In this document: positions 29,201-37,148 of the stretch, in pieces
Layout: every line of letters begins with the position of its first letter
Position numbering within the stretch: position 1 is the stretch's first letter
Source: DATJGF01 sp035495315
GTDB lineage: Bacteria; Verrucomicrobiota; Verrucomicrobiia; Limisphaerales; UBA8199
Length of the DNA stretch: 64,000 bases
Direction of reading: 5' to 3'
Assembly: GCA_035495315.1 (NCBI GenBank)
Contig: DATJGF010000079.1
Span: forward strand, 43,472-107,471
The notes under the pieces: generated by a model
Told to the model about the DNA's origin: nothing
The model's database searches: none
What the model saw: the letters and a program-made list of their open reading frames with translations, nothing else
Made by a program: the position numbers and the translations under genes

Positions 29201-29586
29201 CGATGATACGCGGCGGACAACGCGCTGGAGATGGAATCGCTCGGGCCTTCGGCTTGCTGAACGGCGAGGAACCGATCGATGGCCTCTTCAAATCGCCGTT
29301 GAAGCAGATGCTCGTAGCCTTGAAACGGGATTAGCGAAGCGGTTCGTCCTCGCCCGGCAGCCGTGGCCTGGAGCAGTTTGGGTGGCAGATGAAATCGATG
29401 AATGGCGTAGAGAAAAAACAACGCCCGGACGCGTTCGTATAAATTCTCGCTTTGGCGGCGGAAGGCATCGAGTTCGCCACATTGCGCGAGCATTTGTTCC
29501 AATGACAGGCCGGCGCAGGCGGTCTCAAGCGAGTGGTTGCGCAAGGCGGGGTCGGTCGCGGTGATGATGCGACGAAGATCTAACAT
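26239..29586 (-). CDS. Bifunctional fusion: fucokinase-like GHMP kinase + UDPGP-type nucleotidyltransferase
   Basis: An 1115-residue protein. Residues about 185-600 resemble the GHMP kinase part of L-fucokinase/FKP: RMDLTHCGWSD at 189-199, the ATP-loop position IPKGSRLAVST at 319-329 (degenerate against the usual GLGTSS), GGGWQDSGG at 375-383 and GGMSGGGMGF at 535-544. Residues about 740-1100 are a UDP-glucose/UDP-GlcNAc pyrophosphorylase-type domain: LAAGAGSRWTQG at 747-758 with Lys763, GHW at 899-901, HNID at 929-932 and FYNSNTCWID at 995-1004. Together they could phosphorylate a free sugar at C1 and activate it as an NDP-sugar. The domain order is opposite to Bacteroides FKP. The substrate is unknown. 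Residues 1-180 are not recognised. Confidence 0.75.
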   Translation of the reverse strand: MLDLRRIITATDPALRNHSLETACAGLSLEQMLAQCGELDAFRRQSENLYERVRALFFLYAIHRFHLPPKLLQATAAGRGRTASLIPFQGYEHLLQRRFEEAIDRFLAVQQAEGPSDSISSALSAAYHRLAFQTLADQVRRSVRSVRGNQWMFRMGHPADQPLRLRPELLHRSAGDGSYPILRERTPVRMDLTHCGWSDIFFLGMDFPEGAKVLNVSIDLGVHGRDAIARPPVEAYLRVIEEPLLRLVSVDLGASADITNLGEVFDFAKDYLGLLKAAVIASGIIPPGIEGSGQSLAELLARIAGPGRGLEIVSMVNDIPKGSRLAVSTNLLACMVSVCMRATGQTASLIGPLQEHERRLVLARALLGEWLGGSGGGWQDSGGVWPGIKLIEGVLAGDGDPESGISRGRLMPQHRILDDQYAPSATRRRLQESLVLVHGGMAQNVGPILEMVTEKYLLRCGAEWEARKSMLGILNEILAALRRGDVSAIGRATTRNFKEPIQTIIPWATNYFTETLIQRVAAEFGESFWGFWMLGGMSGGGMGFIFAPEKKARAQKRLQEIMSAAKRELESALPFAMEPVVYDFAINERGTSADLLDPESALMPSAYYSLLVPGLLRQDRHALSALRRAELDRFGAACRTKPELRGVVQTLFDVMLPRGKTETATDQSLATLLTEHGFDRAQHEQIRAELKEGRIGLAQNRLPASATIEDVNPADVVDASAAGSTSTKLQSFGRKTLERAELAIITLAAGAGSRWTQGAGVVKALHPFCKFAGRHRTFIETHLAKSRRTSHQVGVDLPHVFTTSYLTHAPTEVFLARQKNYGYKGPLLLSPGRAVGLRLVPTVRDLRFLWEEMPQQLLDEQQQKVRESLHHALMNWARSAGEASDYTDNAPLQCLHPVGHWYEIPNLLRNGTLARLLELRPQLKYLLLHNIDTLGADVDLDLLGRFIESGAALMFEVIIRRLEDRGGGLARVNGRVRLVEGLALPREETEFALSFYNSNTCWIDIHKLLNAFGLTVAELSDQAKVATAIRAMAGKMPTYITLKEVKKRWGHGQEDIFPVTQFEKLWVDMTALPEIDCRFVVVPRVRGQQLKDQAQLDGWLRDGSAEYVESLCRWT

Positions 29587-29599
29587 GACAGTCGTCGTC

Positions 29600-29941
29600 C
29601 TAGAACGGAATATCGTTATCCTCTGCGGCGGTTCTGCGCCGGCGTTTGGGTTTCGGTTTGGAGCTGGATTTTTTCAGGCCGGCCTTGGTTGCGGGATGTT
29701 TTGGATCCCACCACGGGTAAGGGGCCCAGTCAATGGGGGAACCGTTGCAGCCAGGGGTGCCGCACTCGAGCCAGAGGGCGCCGTTATCGTCCTGCCAGAC
29801 CTGGGTCGAATGGCCGTTGAATTTCGAGCCGCAATGCAGGCACCAATTTTCCTGATCGAGGTCAGGCCATTCGCAGCCGACGCTGTGCCGGCGCAGCAAA
29901 TTGAGCTTCTTATTGTAGGGCAGAGAGACGTACTTAGGCAT
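29600..29941 (-). CDS. Small zinc-ribbon-like protein in the sugar-activation module
   Basis: A 113-residue protein of unknown function, with a possible metal site made of W-C-x2-C-G (about 33-37) and E-C-x4-C (about 59-64), a Trp/Pro-rich stretch (SPIDWAPYPWWDP) and a Lys/Arg-rich tail (KKSSSKPKPKRRRR) that ends in an acidic DNDIPF. The tail resembles nucleic-acid-binding or ribosome-associated small proteins. It sits 13 bp before the fusion kinase and 9 bp after the GalU-like gene, so all three are one operon. Confidence 0.65.
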   Translation of the reverse strand: MPKYVSLPYNKKLNLLRRHSVGCEWPDLDQENWCLHCGSKFNGHSTQVWQDDNGALWLECGTPGCNGSPIDWAPYPWWDPKHPATKAGLKKSSSKPKPKRRRRTAAEDNDIPF

Positions 29942-29950
29942 AGATCTTTT

Positions 29951-30796
29951 TTATTTCAGTTCGCGACGGGCGACCAGCTCAAGCAGGCCGGTGAGGACCT
30001 CATCGCGGTCCTGGCCGTCGAGCGCCAACGCGACTTGCGCCGTCAGCAGGCCGTATTTGACGCCGACATCGTAGCGGCGCCCGGAGAGCTCCGCCGCGAG
30101 ATAGCGTTCGCGTTCGGCCAGGCGAGCCAGCGCAGCGCTCAGATGAACGATTTGATCAGGCCCGCCGGCGACCTGTTCGGCGAGCAATTCCATCACGATT
30201 GGCGTGAAGGCGTGCATGCCGAAAAAGCAGAGATAATGCCCGGCGCGGAGGCCAGGAACGATGAGCTTTTGCTCGGCCTCGGTCGGGGTGGGCTTTTCGA
30301 TCACCTGGGCAATTTCATAGAGGCCTTTGCGGCCGGCGACGAGGCGTCCGCCCACGGTGCCATAATAGGGCAGCTTGCTTTCGTGAGTCGCCTGCACCGC
30401 GGATACCGAGCAATTCTCGGAGGCGGCGATCGTCGCTAATTGCTCGGCGCAGCGTTTGGGCCCGCCGCTGACATAAAGGTGGTCGCCGACCAGCAACAGG
30501 AAAGGCTCTTTGCCGACGAATTCGCGCGCGCAAAGCACTGCGTCGCCGTATCCGCGCGGGGTGGTTTGTTCGACGAATTGGAGCCGGCCGCTTTTCCCGC
30601 CGGCTGCGGCTTCGTAGGCGGTCTGATCACCGGGACAAATCACGACACAAATCTGCTCGACGCCGGTGGAGAGGATCTCCTCGATCAAAATGCGCAGTGC
30701 GGTTTTGGTGGAGCCGTCGCGGTCGACCAGTGTTTGCAGGGGCAGGGTGCGTTGAGATTTTCCGGCCGCGGTGATGATCGCTTTTTTGATTTCCAC
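29951..30796 (-). CDS. GalU-like sugar-phosphate nucleotidyltransferase
   Basis: About 281 residues from the GTG at 30796, which matches the family start VEIKKAIITAAG; the frame is open for 49 more codons upstream but without homology. The Rossmann-type nucleotidyltransferase signature is divergent: AAGKSQRTLPLQ with an inserted DRDGSTK loop before the usual K. LLLVGDHLY (metal/NTP site), YGTVGG and VIEKP follow, as in UTP-glucose-1-phosphate uridylyltransferases. First gene of a three-gene operon with the zinc-ribbon protein and the kinase-UDPGP fusion, so it probably supplies or completes an NDP-sugar pathway. Nucleotide and sugar specificity are open. Confidence 0.8.
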   Translation of the reverse strand: MEIKKAIITAAGKSQRTLPLQTLVDRDGSTKTALRILIEEILSTGVEQICVVICPGDQTAYEAAAGGKSGRLQFVEQTTPRGYGDAVLCAREFVGKEPFLLLVGDHLYVSGGPKRCAEQLATIAASENCSVSAVQATHESKLPYYGTVGGRLVAGRKGLYEIAQVIEKPTPTEAEQKLIVPGLRAGHYLCFFGMHAFTPIVMELLAEQVAGGPDQIVHLSAALARLAERERYLAAELSGRRYDVGVKYGLLTAQVALALDGQDRDEVLTGLLELVARRELK

Positions 30797-30969
30797 AAAT
30801 CCAATGAGTTCGTATCCCGGTGCAGCGTTACAGGAAGCAGGCGAGTCCGTCAAGTGATGGAGTGTTGGGGTGTTGGAGTGTTGGCAATCTGGGAGAACTT
30901 TGAGAGAAGGCTCAATGGCGAACATTGTTCGAACGTTGGACACCCGCCATTTTTTTTACGATACCCCGT

Positions 30970-31245
30970 TCAGGATCGTCGCCACGGTCGCAATGTTTCA
31001 AGCCACTGAAGCTTCCGCCCTTCGCGCATAACCCGAATCCAGGCCAGGCCATACCAGATCGCAACCGCGCCGACAACAGGCAGGACCCAGTGGCGTTTGC
31101 TGAGTCCAAGCGCGACGGCTACGATCCCGGCACCGATCCAGATCAGGCCGAGAACCAGGGCGACGATGCGATCAGCCTTGTTCAGCTTCAATCGAGTTGT
31201 CTCAAATGTCTCTCTGGGATTCTCCCAACTCAAGTTCCTAATCAT
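30970..31245 (-). CDS. Small two-TM membrane protein
   Basis: About 91 residues: a polar N-terminus (MIRNLSWENPRETFETTRLKL), two membrane helices (IVALVLGLIWIGAGIVAVAL and WVLPVVGAVAIWYGLAWI) and a basic C-terminus (MREGRKLQWLETLRPWRRS). An ATG six codons earlier (31263) is also possible. The topology suggests both termini face the cytoplasm. Function not recognised. It stands alone between the GalU-like gene and the PQQ-type propeller gene. Confidence 0.6.
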   Translation of the reverse strand: MIRNLSWENPRETFETTRLKLNKADRIVALVLGLIWIGAGIVAVALGLSKRHWVLPVVGAVAIWYGLAWIRVMREGRKLQWLETLRPWRRS

Positions 31246-31334
31246 AGTCTTCGCTTGGCACATTTTGCTGGTCGATCACGATCACCCCGTCCTTGGGCTG
31301 AAAGTCCGGTAAATAGAAAGGAAATGGCCATCAA

Positions 31335-32699
31335 CTATTTGCCCGGGCCAACGCACCACAGATTCTTGTCCGTGCGGAGGAAGATATTACCTTCCGACAC
31401 GGCCAGCGAGGCGCTCATAGGTTCGCCACCGATGGAGTTGACGGCCAGGAGTGCGAATTTAGGATTGGCCTTCAGGACGAACACGTCGGCGTTGCGGTTC
31501 GGCACATAAAGACGATCGCCGGCCAGCACGGGCGAAGACCACGACCCGCTCGACCCACCGGTGGAAGTCAGGCGCTCAGTCCATATGGTCTTGCCTGTCT
31601 TCAACTCGAAGCACTCGGCAATTCCGGCCGTGTTCACAAGATAAATGTGCTCTTGAAATATTACCCCGGCGCCGATATGCGACTGGCTGTTGGCTAGCGG
31701 CTGCAGCCAAAGTCGGCGCGTCTTCGTGACGTCACCGCGACCACCGGGCTGCACCACCATGAGGTTGTTGCGGAAACCGCTTCCAGCATAGGCCACGAAC
31801 CCTTCACCCTGAAATGGGGAACTGTAGGCGCCGATGTTCGGGCCATCGGACTGCCAGAGTTGCTCACCCGTGCGGGGCGCGAATGCCACCAAACGAAGAG
31901 GCAGCGCGACGACGAGTTCTTCATGCAGCGGCGCCGGCACGATGAGAGGAGTCGCCCACGAGCCGGCGATCTCCGAGAGTTTCACTGATGCTGCCGCACC
32001 GGCGCTTGCGTCAGGGCCGCCCAATTCCTGGCGGTTCACATTGGACGCGATAATCGGGATATCAAACTTCCAGACGGTGCGCCCTGTTTTCTTGTCCAGC
32101 GCGATGACAAAACTTCGGTCTCCCGGCCCGAAATTGAGCAAGCACAAGCTCTTGTAGAGAACAGGGGAAGAGGCGTAGCCCCATTGATGCATCTGCCGGC
32201 CCAAGTCGCGGTGCCACAACTCACGCCCGGCAAAATCGTAGCAAAAAACACCCGCCGATCCGAACCAGGCGATGAGGCGCTGTCCATCGGTCACGGGCGA
32301 AGGGGTGCAGGGCGGATTCTCATCGCTCGTCAGTTCCTTCTCCGGCCAGGTGACGCCGGATTGCCACAGTAACTTGCCGGTGTGGCGATCAAAACACATC
32401 ACCGAGCGACGATCGATCGTGCGGATGGCTTGGGTGAGGAAAACCCTCCCTCCCCACACGATTGGGGTGGAATTCCCGCGTTCAGGCAACGCAACCTGCC
32501 AGGAGATGTTTGCGTTGGTGCTCCAGTGAAGCGGGATATTCTTTTCGGTCGCAAGACCACTGCCCTCCAAGCCGCGCCACCCAGGCCAGTTCGCGGCTGA
32601 GGCGGACGCAGATAGCGCAACGCAGGCCCAGCAAAACAGGAGAGGCCACCACGGCGAGGCGGCGTGAATTCCGCGTGGCTTAGGCTGCGCGAGTAGCAT
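31335..32699 (-). CDS. PQQ-like (BamB-type) beta-propeller protein, secreted
   Basis: About 454 residues from the ATG at 32699, with a signal peptide (hydrophobic ending ALSASASA). The mature part begins NWPGWRGLEGSG, the typical start of the outer-membrane PQQ-binding-like propellers of Verrucomicrobia and Planctomycetes. Repeated blades carry the tryptophan-docking motif, for example DRHTGKLLWQS, DKKTGRTVWKF, APRTGEQLWQS and ELKTGKTIWTE. No dehydrogenase active site is evident, so it may be a scaffold or sensor. Earlier in-frame codons run into a low-complexity region and are rejected. Confidence 0.82.
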   Translation of the reverse strand: MLLAQPKPRGIHAASPWWPLLFCWACVALSASASAANWPGWRGLEGSGLATEKNIPLHWSTNANISWQVALPERGNSTPIVWGGRVFLTQAIRTIDRRSVMCFDRHTGKLLWQSGVTWPEKELTSDENPPCTPSPVTDGQRLIAWFGSAGVFCYDFAGRELWHRDLGRQMHQWGYASSPVLYKSLCLLNFGPGDRSFVIALDKKTGRTVWKFDIPIIASNVNRQELGGPDASAGAAASVKLSEIAGSWATPLIVPAPLHEELVVALPLRLVAFAPRTGEQLWQSDGPNIGAYSSPFQGEGFVAYAGSGFRNNLMVVQPGGRGDVTKTRRLWLQPLANSQSHIGAGVIFQEHIYLVNTAGIAECFELKTGKTIWTERLTSTGGSSGSWSSPVLAGDRLYVPNRNADVFVLKANPKFALLAVNSIGGEPMSASLAVSEGNIFLRTDKNLWCVGPGK

Positions 32700-32760
32700 C
32701 AGGCAAATGTATTGCAGTCGGCGCGACTCGGCAGGGTTATTTAGCACTTGGGTGTTATCC

Positions 32761-32800
32761 AGTTTGAACCGGTTTGATCCAGTTTGATGCGGTTTGATTT
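32761..32800. repeat. Four-unit 10-bp tandem array
   Basis: Four consecutive 10-bp units of the form RGTTTGAWSC (AGTTTGAACC, GGTTTGATCC, AGTTTGATGC, GGTTTGATTT). The period equals one DNA helical turn, so any protein reading the unit would bind one face. A related array lies at 33152-33188. Confidence 0.7.
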
Positions 32801-32837
32801 GGATCGGCAGAGGCGGGCAGTTGGGCTTCAAACTTCA

Positions 32838-32902
32838 ACTCGAGGACGACGAGGAGGAGGAGGACGAGGACGAGTAAGAGCAAGAGCACGAGGAGGACCT
32901 CT
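32838..32902. repeat. GA-rich low-complexity tract
   Basis: A purine-rich run of GAG, GAC and GAA words over about 65 bp. It is a microsatellite-like sequence and gives spurious Leu-rich or Glu-rich open frames on the two strands. Confidence 0.8.
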
Positions 32903-33151
32903 TGCGGCGCGGTCAACCCGTCAAGCCAACAGGAGGTCAGTAAGCGCGAATGACTTCTGTTCATGTCAGGTGAATGCTGAACGGTGCGAGCGATGTTGAA
33001 GGTTGGGGCCGATGAGGAGCATTGGAATCGAAGTTTTAGTTCGGGATCGAAGTGCAGGCACTGTAATTTGGCGCAATCAAGTGAGATTAGCTGAAAGGAA
33101 CTGAAATTTGGCGAAGAGTTTTGGAGGGGCGGCGGGTGAGAGCGGCACTTG

Positions 33152-33188
33152 GGTTCCAATTGGTTCCAACCGGTGCGAACCGGTTAAA
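33152..33188. repeat. Second 10-bp-period array
   Basis: Units GGTTCCAATT, GGTTCCAACC, GGTGCGAACC and a partial GGTTAAA follow each other with an exact 10-bp period. The consensus GGTTCSAACC is itself palindromic and is related to the array at 32761-32800. Confidence 0.7.
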
Positions 33189-33550
33189 GGAGGACAGAGA
33201 GGCACGAGGCGCAGGGGGCGAGAGCGATTGAGGATTGGGTTGGGTGACTGGGACGGTGTGGCGAGAACGCTTGTCCAGGGCTGTCGCAGTGGCCGGCTGT
33301 CCGTAGTTGGTGCTGATTGTTCATTAGTCGTCAGGGGATGGGGGTCGGGGGATGCTTACGCATTCCGGCTGGCCAAAGTCCCCAGCATTTTATTGCTCCG
33401 CTCGCCTTAGAAGCGTTTTCAGCACAGCAGTCGCTATTCGGTTTCAACTGCCGTCAGGCCGCAAGGGCAACTGCATTGGCAAATAATACCTGAGATCCGA
33501 TCATGGGTCTTTCGTTCCACCGCTGCGTTGGTGTTTTGGGGAACTAATCT

Positions 33551-33604
33551 GTGGGTTGTGGTTCCCACTAACGTAACTGATCGAGGCACCGATACAAGTG
33601 CCTC
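33551..33604 (+). promoter_or_regulatory. Two hairpins directly before the GloVer gene start
   Basis: GTGGG/CCCAC (33551-33568) and a perfect 7-bp stem GAGGCAC/GTGCCTC (33583-33604) are followed by an A-rich run and the ATG at 33618, with no Shine-Dalgarno site. The second hairpin ends 13 bases before the start codon. It may influence translation or mRNA stability; on the plus strand it lacks the T-run of a terminator. Confidence 0.4.
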
Positions 33605-33617
33605 AAAAAAATAATTC

Positions 33618-36600
33618 ATGAAAGCAGGACAAGGAAAATTCGCGATTTCGCCACTGGCTGCACTCTCATTGCTACTATTGTGCGCGCGGTGTTGGGCACT
33701 CGAGCCACAAACGCTCTTCAATTTCCAACTCGGCCTTGGCCCGGTCAGGGGCGCCCTGATCGAGGCTCCGGACGGAAACTTTTACGGGACGTCACTTGGC
33801 GGCGGACCGATGGGGAAGGGGGCAGTATTTCGGGTCACACCGGGAGGCGCGCTGACGATACTTGTGTCAGACCAGCCGGGTCCGGCGGCGGGTCTGGTCC
33901 TGGGGAATGATGGGTTGCTTTACGGAATGACCGATACCGGCGGCGCGATCGCGAGAGGCTCGATCTTCAAGGTCACGACAAATGGCGTATTGACTAATGT
34001 CGCCGAGTTCGACGGGACGAACGGGGAAAATCCGACATTCGGGCTGGTGCTGGCCGCGGATGGGAATTTCTACGGAGCCACAGTGTTGGGCGGCGTCAAC
34101 TCGGTCGGGTCTATTTTTCGAGTGACGCCAAGTGGAGTCGTAACGCTGCTGTTCTCTTTTGACCTTGCCACCAGCGGTGGGGCTCCCGCCGGACTGACGT
34201 TGGGACCTGATGGCAATTTATACGGCAGCACGTCATTGGGGGGCAGCGCCGGGCAGGGGACTATCTTCAAAATCACGACGAGCGGCGCATTGACCACACT
34301 TTTCTCATTTCAAACCACAAACGGCACCGGCGGACAGGCGCGATTGACTGTGGGCCCGGATGGGAATCTTTACGGCACGACGCCGGACGGCGGAAGCGCC
34401 AACCTGGGGACGATATTTAGAATCACCACGAACGGGAATTTCACGACCCTGGTTTCGTTCACCAAAGGCGCTAAGCGCAAATCGGAACTGAGCGTTGGAG
34501 CTGATGGCCAGCTCTACGGAACGACGGAACGGGGTGGCAGCGCGGATCTAGGGACGGTGTTCAAGGTAACGACCAATGGAGTGCTTACTACTCTCGTCTC
34601 GTTCACAGACCCCGGCAACGGTTCGCCGCTGGCGGGCTTGCTTCTGGCAAGTGATGGCAACTTCTACGGATGTTCGCAGGGCTCGGTGTTTCGGATGACC
34701 GCCGGCGGTGTGCTGACCCATCTGGTGTCGGTGCTTCCTCTCACCGGCATTTTTCCGCAGGCCGGCCTCATGCTTGGACCTGACGGAAATTTCTACGGGA
34801 CAACCAGCAGTGGCGGTAGCAACAGTGTGGGGACGATATTCAGGTTAGCGCCCAACGGCGTGCTGACGTCTTTGTTCTCGTTCAACAGGACTAATGGGGC
34901 GTCGCCTCAAGGCGGACTGGCACTCGGAAGGGATGGGAACTTTTACGGCACGACCGCCTTTGGCGGGCCGAACGATCTTGGCACGATCTTCCGGTTCTCG
35001 ACCAACGGAACGCTCACCACTCTGGCCTCGTTCGATGGCAGCAATGGCGCCAATCCACAGTTCCAGCTTGTAATGGACGCCAACGGTAATTTCTACGGCG
35101 TTACCACCGAGGGCGGAGCCGATGGTGTCGGCACCGTCTTCCGCGTAACCACCAATGGAGTGCTGACCACACTAGCCACTTTCAACGACATCGCTGGTGG
35201 CGTGGAATTGCCGCGGGACGGGCTGACCGCCGGCCAGGATGGAAACTTTTACGGGACGACGGCCGCCGGCGGGAGCCAGCTGGCCGGAACTGTCTTCAAA
35301 ATAACCCCGGGCGGCAGCCTGACCACTCTCGTGTCGTTCAACGCCGCCAACGGTACGTCGCCTCTGGGTGGCCTTGTCCAGGCTAACGATGGCAACCTGT
35401 ATGGCACGACAGGATTCGGGGGAACCAATTCGACCTTCGGGACTAACTCGGGCTTCGGCACCATTTTCAAGGTTACGACCAATGGTGTCCTTACGACCTT
35501 GTTTAATTTCCATTTTACCGACGGTGAAGCCCCCTCTGCCAAATTGATTTTTGGAAGCGACGGCAACCTGTATGGCACGACTGAATTCGGCGGCTCTACC
35601 GGAGGCATCCCGGCGGCGAACGGCTTCGGCACGGTGTTCCGCATAACCACGAACGGCGTCTTCACCTCACTCAGTTTGTTCCAGCGCACCAACGGCTCAA
35701 ACCTGCAGGCGCCACTCGTGCTGGGCATCGATGGCAATCTCTACGGAACAACTTCCGAAGGCGGAACTGGCAGCGGCGGGACGATTTTTCGTTTGGTCCT
35801 CAACGCAAACTTCTATGACGGGGTGGATCTGACGGATCCCGCTCAAACCGAAGCCGACGGAGACGGGGATGGGGTGACCAACCTGGTGGAGTATGCCCTC
35901 GGCACCGACCCGCGGAACCCCGGCGATGGCAACGCGGCGATGGCGGCGGATTTGATCACCGTCGGGGTGGGCCGACATCTCGCGCTTCAGTACAAGCGGC
36001 GGGTGGATGCAACGGCATTGCATCTGCAATACCTCCCCGAGGTATCAGCGGACCGAACCAACTGGTTTTCGGATAACGCCCATGTTCTTGGCGTAAGCGT
36101 GACCCCAGTCGACAGTGAGTTTGATTTGGTGACGGTGAGAGATGCGACCCCAGTCTCCGCGGCTGAACCCCGCTTCATCCGGCTGCGCATCGTTTTCGAC
36201 TTTAGTCAATCCACCTCCGCGTTTTGGATCGGCACCGACACGGCGATTTTGGGCAATGGCGGCAGCGCTTCCAAATTCACCGCGTTTTCACAGCGGATGG
36301 TGGGGCCGGTGGAGTTCGCGGGGAAAATCACGGCCGTGCAGGATGCCACCTTGACGGACACCAACGCGGTGTGGCTTAACGGCCAGTTCGGAACGAACGG
36401 GACACCGGCTTATGTGGAATTTGATAATGGCATAATGGTTGATATCGCCAATAGTTTCGCCGCAACCCGGAATCTGGTGTTGGCCGGCAATCTCTCGGGA
36501 ATAGCGTCGGTAGGGACTGCCTATAGGATTCGACCGCACTTCACCATCGCCAGCCTTTTCGGTACGAATAATGAAACCGGACTGAAGTCCGGGCTCAATC

Positions 36601-37148
36601 CTTCTCAGGCGGACACCATCATCTTACAGATCCCCCAGACGCAGCAGACCCTGACGATCTTCTACTTCAGCAATGCCATCGCCCACGGCTGGTTTGAGGC
36701 GGATTTCACTCCCGCCGCTAACCAGGTGGTGTATCCGGAGCAGGGCGTCCTGGTGCGGCGCATTGTGCCTGGCAACCTGGACTTGTTCTTGAGCGGCCCG
36801 GTGAAGACCGGCGTGACGGTGGCACCGATCGAGCCTGGCTTCAATCTGCTTGGGACTCTGAAGAGCCTGAGCAGCCTAACGCTCAATTCGCTCAACCTTT
36901 TTACGGGCGACCCTGCCACCGGTGTGGCCAGCGGATTAAATCCCGTGTCCGGTGACAATGTGCTAGTGATCCAGTCGAATGGTTCGGCCGCGACGTACTT
37001 TTACTTCCAGAACGCGGCCGGGACGCAGGGCTGGTTTGACGCGACTTTCAATGCGGCGGACAACCTCCCGATACCTCCTGGCAGCGCCTTTTTCGTCCAT
37101 CGCAAATCAACAATCGGGGCGTTTAACTGGACGATACCAGCGGAGTGA
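33618..37148 (+). CDS. Secreted GloVer-repeat protein with TIGR02597-like C-terminus
   Basis: A 1176-residue protein with a signal peptide (LAALSLLLLCARCWA) and about 14 tandem repeats of the Gloeobacter/Verrucomicrobia type: DGNFYGTTxxGGxxxxGTIFRVTTNGxLTTLxSF. Repeat 7 is truncated and repeats 12-13 carry short insertions (for example NSTFGTNSG). The repeats end near residue 730 and are followed by a thrombospondin-like calcium segment (DPAQTEADGDGDGVTNLVEYALGTDP). A C-terminal region of about 300 residues (GFNLLGTLKSLSSLTLNSL ... AAGTQGWFDATFN) resembles the TIGR02597 family known from Verrucomicrobium. Predicted to form a propeller-like surface protein. No enzyme motif seen. Confidence 0.85.
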   Translation: MKAGQGKFAISPLAALSLLLLCARCWALEPQTLFNFQLGLGPVRGALIEAPDGNFYGTSLGGGPMGKGAVFRVTPGGALTILVSDQPGPAAGLVLGNDGLLYGMTDTGGAIARGSIFKVTTNGVLTNVAEFDGTNGENPTFGLVLAADGNFYGATVLGGVNSVGSIFRVTPSGVVTLLFSFDLATSGGAPAGLTLGPDGNLYGSTSLGGSAGQGTIFKITTSGALTTLFSFQTTNGTGGQARLTVGPDGNLYGTTPDGGSANLGTIFRITTNGNFTTLVSFTKGAKRKSELSVGADGQLYGTTERGGSADLGTVFKVTTNGVLTTLVSFTDPGNGSPLAGLLLASDGNFYGCSQGSVFRMTAGGVLTHLVSVLPLTGIFPQAGLMLGPDGNFYGTTSSGGSNSVGTIFRLAPNGVLTSLFSFNRTNGASPQGGLALGRDGNFYGTTAFGGPNDLGTIFRFSTNGTLTTLASFDGSNGANPQFQLVMDANGNFYGVTTEGGADGVGTVFRVTTNGVLTTLATFNDIAGGVELPRDGLTAGQDGNFYGTTAAGGSQLAGTVFKITPGGSLTTLVSFNAANGTSPLGGLVQANDGNLYGTTGFGGTNSTFGTNSGFGTIFKVTTNGVLTTLFNFHFTDGEAPSAKLIFGSDGNLYGTTEFGGSTGGIPAANGFGTVFRITTNGVFTSLSLFQRTNGSNLQAPLVLGIDGNLYGTTSEGGTGSGGTIFRLVLNANFYDGVDLTDPAQTEADGDGDGVTNLVEYALGTDPRNPGDGNAAMAADLITVGVGRHLALQYKRRVDATALHLQYLPEVSADRTNWFSDNAHVLGVSVTPVDSEFDLVTVRDATPVSAAEPRFIRLRIVFDFSQSTSAFWIGTDTAILGNGGSASKFTAFSQRMVGPVEFAGKITAVQDATLTDTNAVWLNGQFGTNGTPAYVEFDNGIMVDIANSFAATRNLVLAGNLSGIASVGTAYRIRPHFTIASLFGTNNETGLKSGLNPSQADTIILQIPQTQQTLTIFYFSNAIAHGWFEADFTPAANQVVYPEQGVLVRRIVPGNLDLFLSGPVKTGVTVAPIEPGFNLLGTLKSLSSLTLNSLNLFTGDPATGVASGLNPVSGDNVLVIQSNGSAATYFYFQNAAGTQGWFDATFNAADNLPIPPGSAFFVHRKSTIGAFNWTIPAE

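Larger units (their letters stand above)
32700..33617. other. 918-bp non-coding region with 10-bp-period arrays
   Basis: No gene is supported here. It holds two short tandem arrays of 10-bp period (32761-32800 and 33152-33188), a GA-rich tract (32838-32902) and, at its right end, two hairpins before the next start codon. A long minus-strand open frame across 32755-33159 is leucine-rich only because of the GA tract. Confidence 0.6.

Noticed and set aside
32755..33159. Minus-strand open frame rich in Leu and Val
   Set aside because: The hydrophobic run is a translation of the GA-rich tract at 32838-32902; there is no ribosome-binding site and no family resemblance.
33583..33604. Hairpin followed by an A-run as a rho-independent terminator
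   Set aside because: On the plus strand the run is A, not T; on the minus strand the T-run precedes the hairpin. It is not an intrinsic terminator.
33700..35800. Regular short repeats that could suggest a CRISPR array
   Set aside because: The periodicity is the GloVer protein repeat within one long open frame; units vary in sequence and length and no cas gene is near.
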